Source of the DNA: JBAYNS01 sp041678625
GTDB lineage: Bacteria > Patescibacteriota > Gracilibacteria > Peribacterales > Peribacteraceae
Direction of reading: 5' to 3'
Assembly (NCBI GenBank): GCA_041678625.1
Contig: JBAYNS010000013.1
Coordinates: forward strand, 1 to 18,597
Length of the DNA: 18,597 nt
The position numbers and the translations under genes were made by a program. The notes beneath the pieces are model-generated. The model was not told the origin of the DNA. It saw only the letters and a program-made list of their open reading frames with translations, and ran no database searches. Below, one piece after another: positions 18,390-18,597 of the stretch; within the stretch, counting starts at the first letter, position 1; every line of letters begins with the position of its first letter.

Positions 18390-18597
18390 ATGAAAGTTGT
18401 CTTCGCCACCGGTATCTATCCTCCAGACATTGGCGGACCTGCGACGTACGTTGAGCGTTTGGCGGGGGAGATGACGAAGGCAGGAGAAGAGGTTGTTGTA
18501 ATCACTTACGGTGAAAATGAAAAATTAAAAATGAAAAATGAAAAATGGACCGTAGTGCGAGTATCAAAATGGGGAGGGCCGTTGCTGCGCTGGCGCA
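18390..18597 (+). CDS. GT4-type glycosyltransferase, N-terminal fragment (3' end outside window)
   Basis: The ATG at 18390 opens a frame that runs to the window end, about 69 codons. MKVVFATGIYPPDIGGPATYVERLAGEMTKAGEEVVVITY is the start of a GT-B N-terminal lobe, with the GGPATYV loop of GT4 enzymes. Residues near 42-53 (ENEKLKMKNEKW) come from an AAAATG-type repeat and replace the usual short loop. The first lobe continues with TVVRVSKWGGPLL. It would be part of the same envelope-sugar locus as the genes at 4869-11094, with the cassette, recombinase and other genes between. There is no Shine-Dalgarno sequence, and the gene starts 35 bp after the recombinase stop. Confidence 0.85.
   Translation, partial: MKVVFATGIYPPDIGGPATYVERLAGEMTKAGEEVVVITYGENEKLKMKNEKWTVVRVSKWGGPLLRWR
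18513..18546. repeat. AAAATGAAAAATG-type repeat inside a GT4 gene
   Basis: GAAAATGAAAAATTAAAAATG followed by two more AAAAATG-like units stays in frame and encodes ENEKLKMKNEKW. The same repeat type occurs at 2961-3037 and 9972-9992. Confidence 0.75.

Overview
This window looks like chromosome from a Candidate Phyla Radiation (Patescibacteria) bacterium, possibly of the Peregrinibacteria/Peribacteria type. That assignment is an inference. It rests on mostly compact, closely spaced genes, starts mostly lacking a Shine-Dalgarno sequence (some with a promoter only a few bases upstream), and short palindromic or AT-rich repeats scattered between and inside genes. UGA is used as a normal stop, so the UGA=Gly code of Gracilibacteria/Absconditabacteria does not apply.

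Layout. 3-515: end of a large Ig-like surface protein. 531-2208 (minus): a translation block with a YebC-family protein, ribosomal bS18 and bS6, and a possible autoregulatory leader before bS6. 2325-3025: a doubtful small ORF, a tRNA-Thr(GGU), several palindromic repeats, and what looks like a broken second copy of the tRNA 5' half. 3026-4790 (minus): the SufU/SufS pair for sulfur mobilisation. 4869-11094 (plus): a cell-envelope glycosylation run with a large GT-C-like membrane protein, a GT2 enzyme, a DUF2304 membrane protein and two GT4 glycosyltransferases. 11225-11914: a GC-richer Nudix-like gene with its own promoter and terminator. 11976-13848: divergent rmlA and rmlB for dTDP-sugar synthesis. 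13895-14197: a YkgJ-type Cys-cluster protein.

14385-17408 is the most interesting part. It is an AT-rich island holding a DNA cytosine-5 methyltransferase translationally overlapped with a 541-residue protein that joins an N-terminal GHKL (HSP90/MutL/MORC-like) ATPase to a C-terminal HEPN/Ymh-like domain with an RNPLAH motif. The pair is bounded by inverted repeats of about 60 bp plus a short direct repeat. A branched hairpin region lies just outside the left end, and a 16-bp-stem hairpin begins at the right end. A Xer-type tyrosine recombinase follows at 17512-18354. I read this as a candidate modification-plus-effector defence cassette that is mobile or invertible. I do not recognise it as a named system. 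The window ends in the start of another GT4 glycosyltransferase, so the envelope-sugar locus appears to continue past the island.
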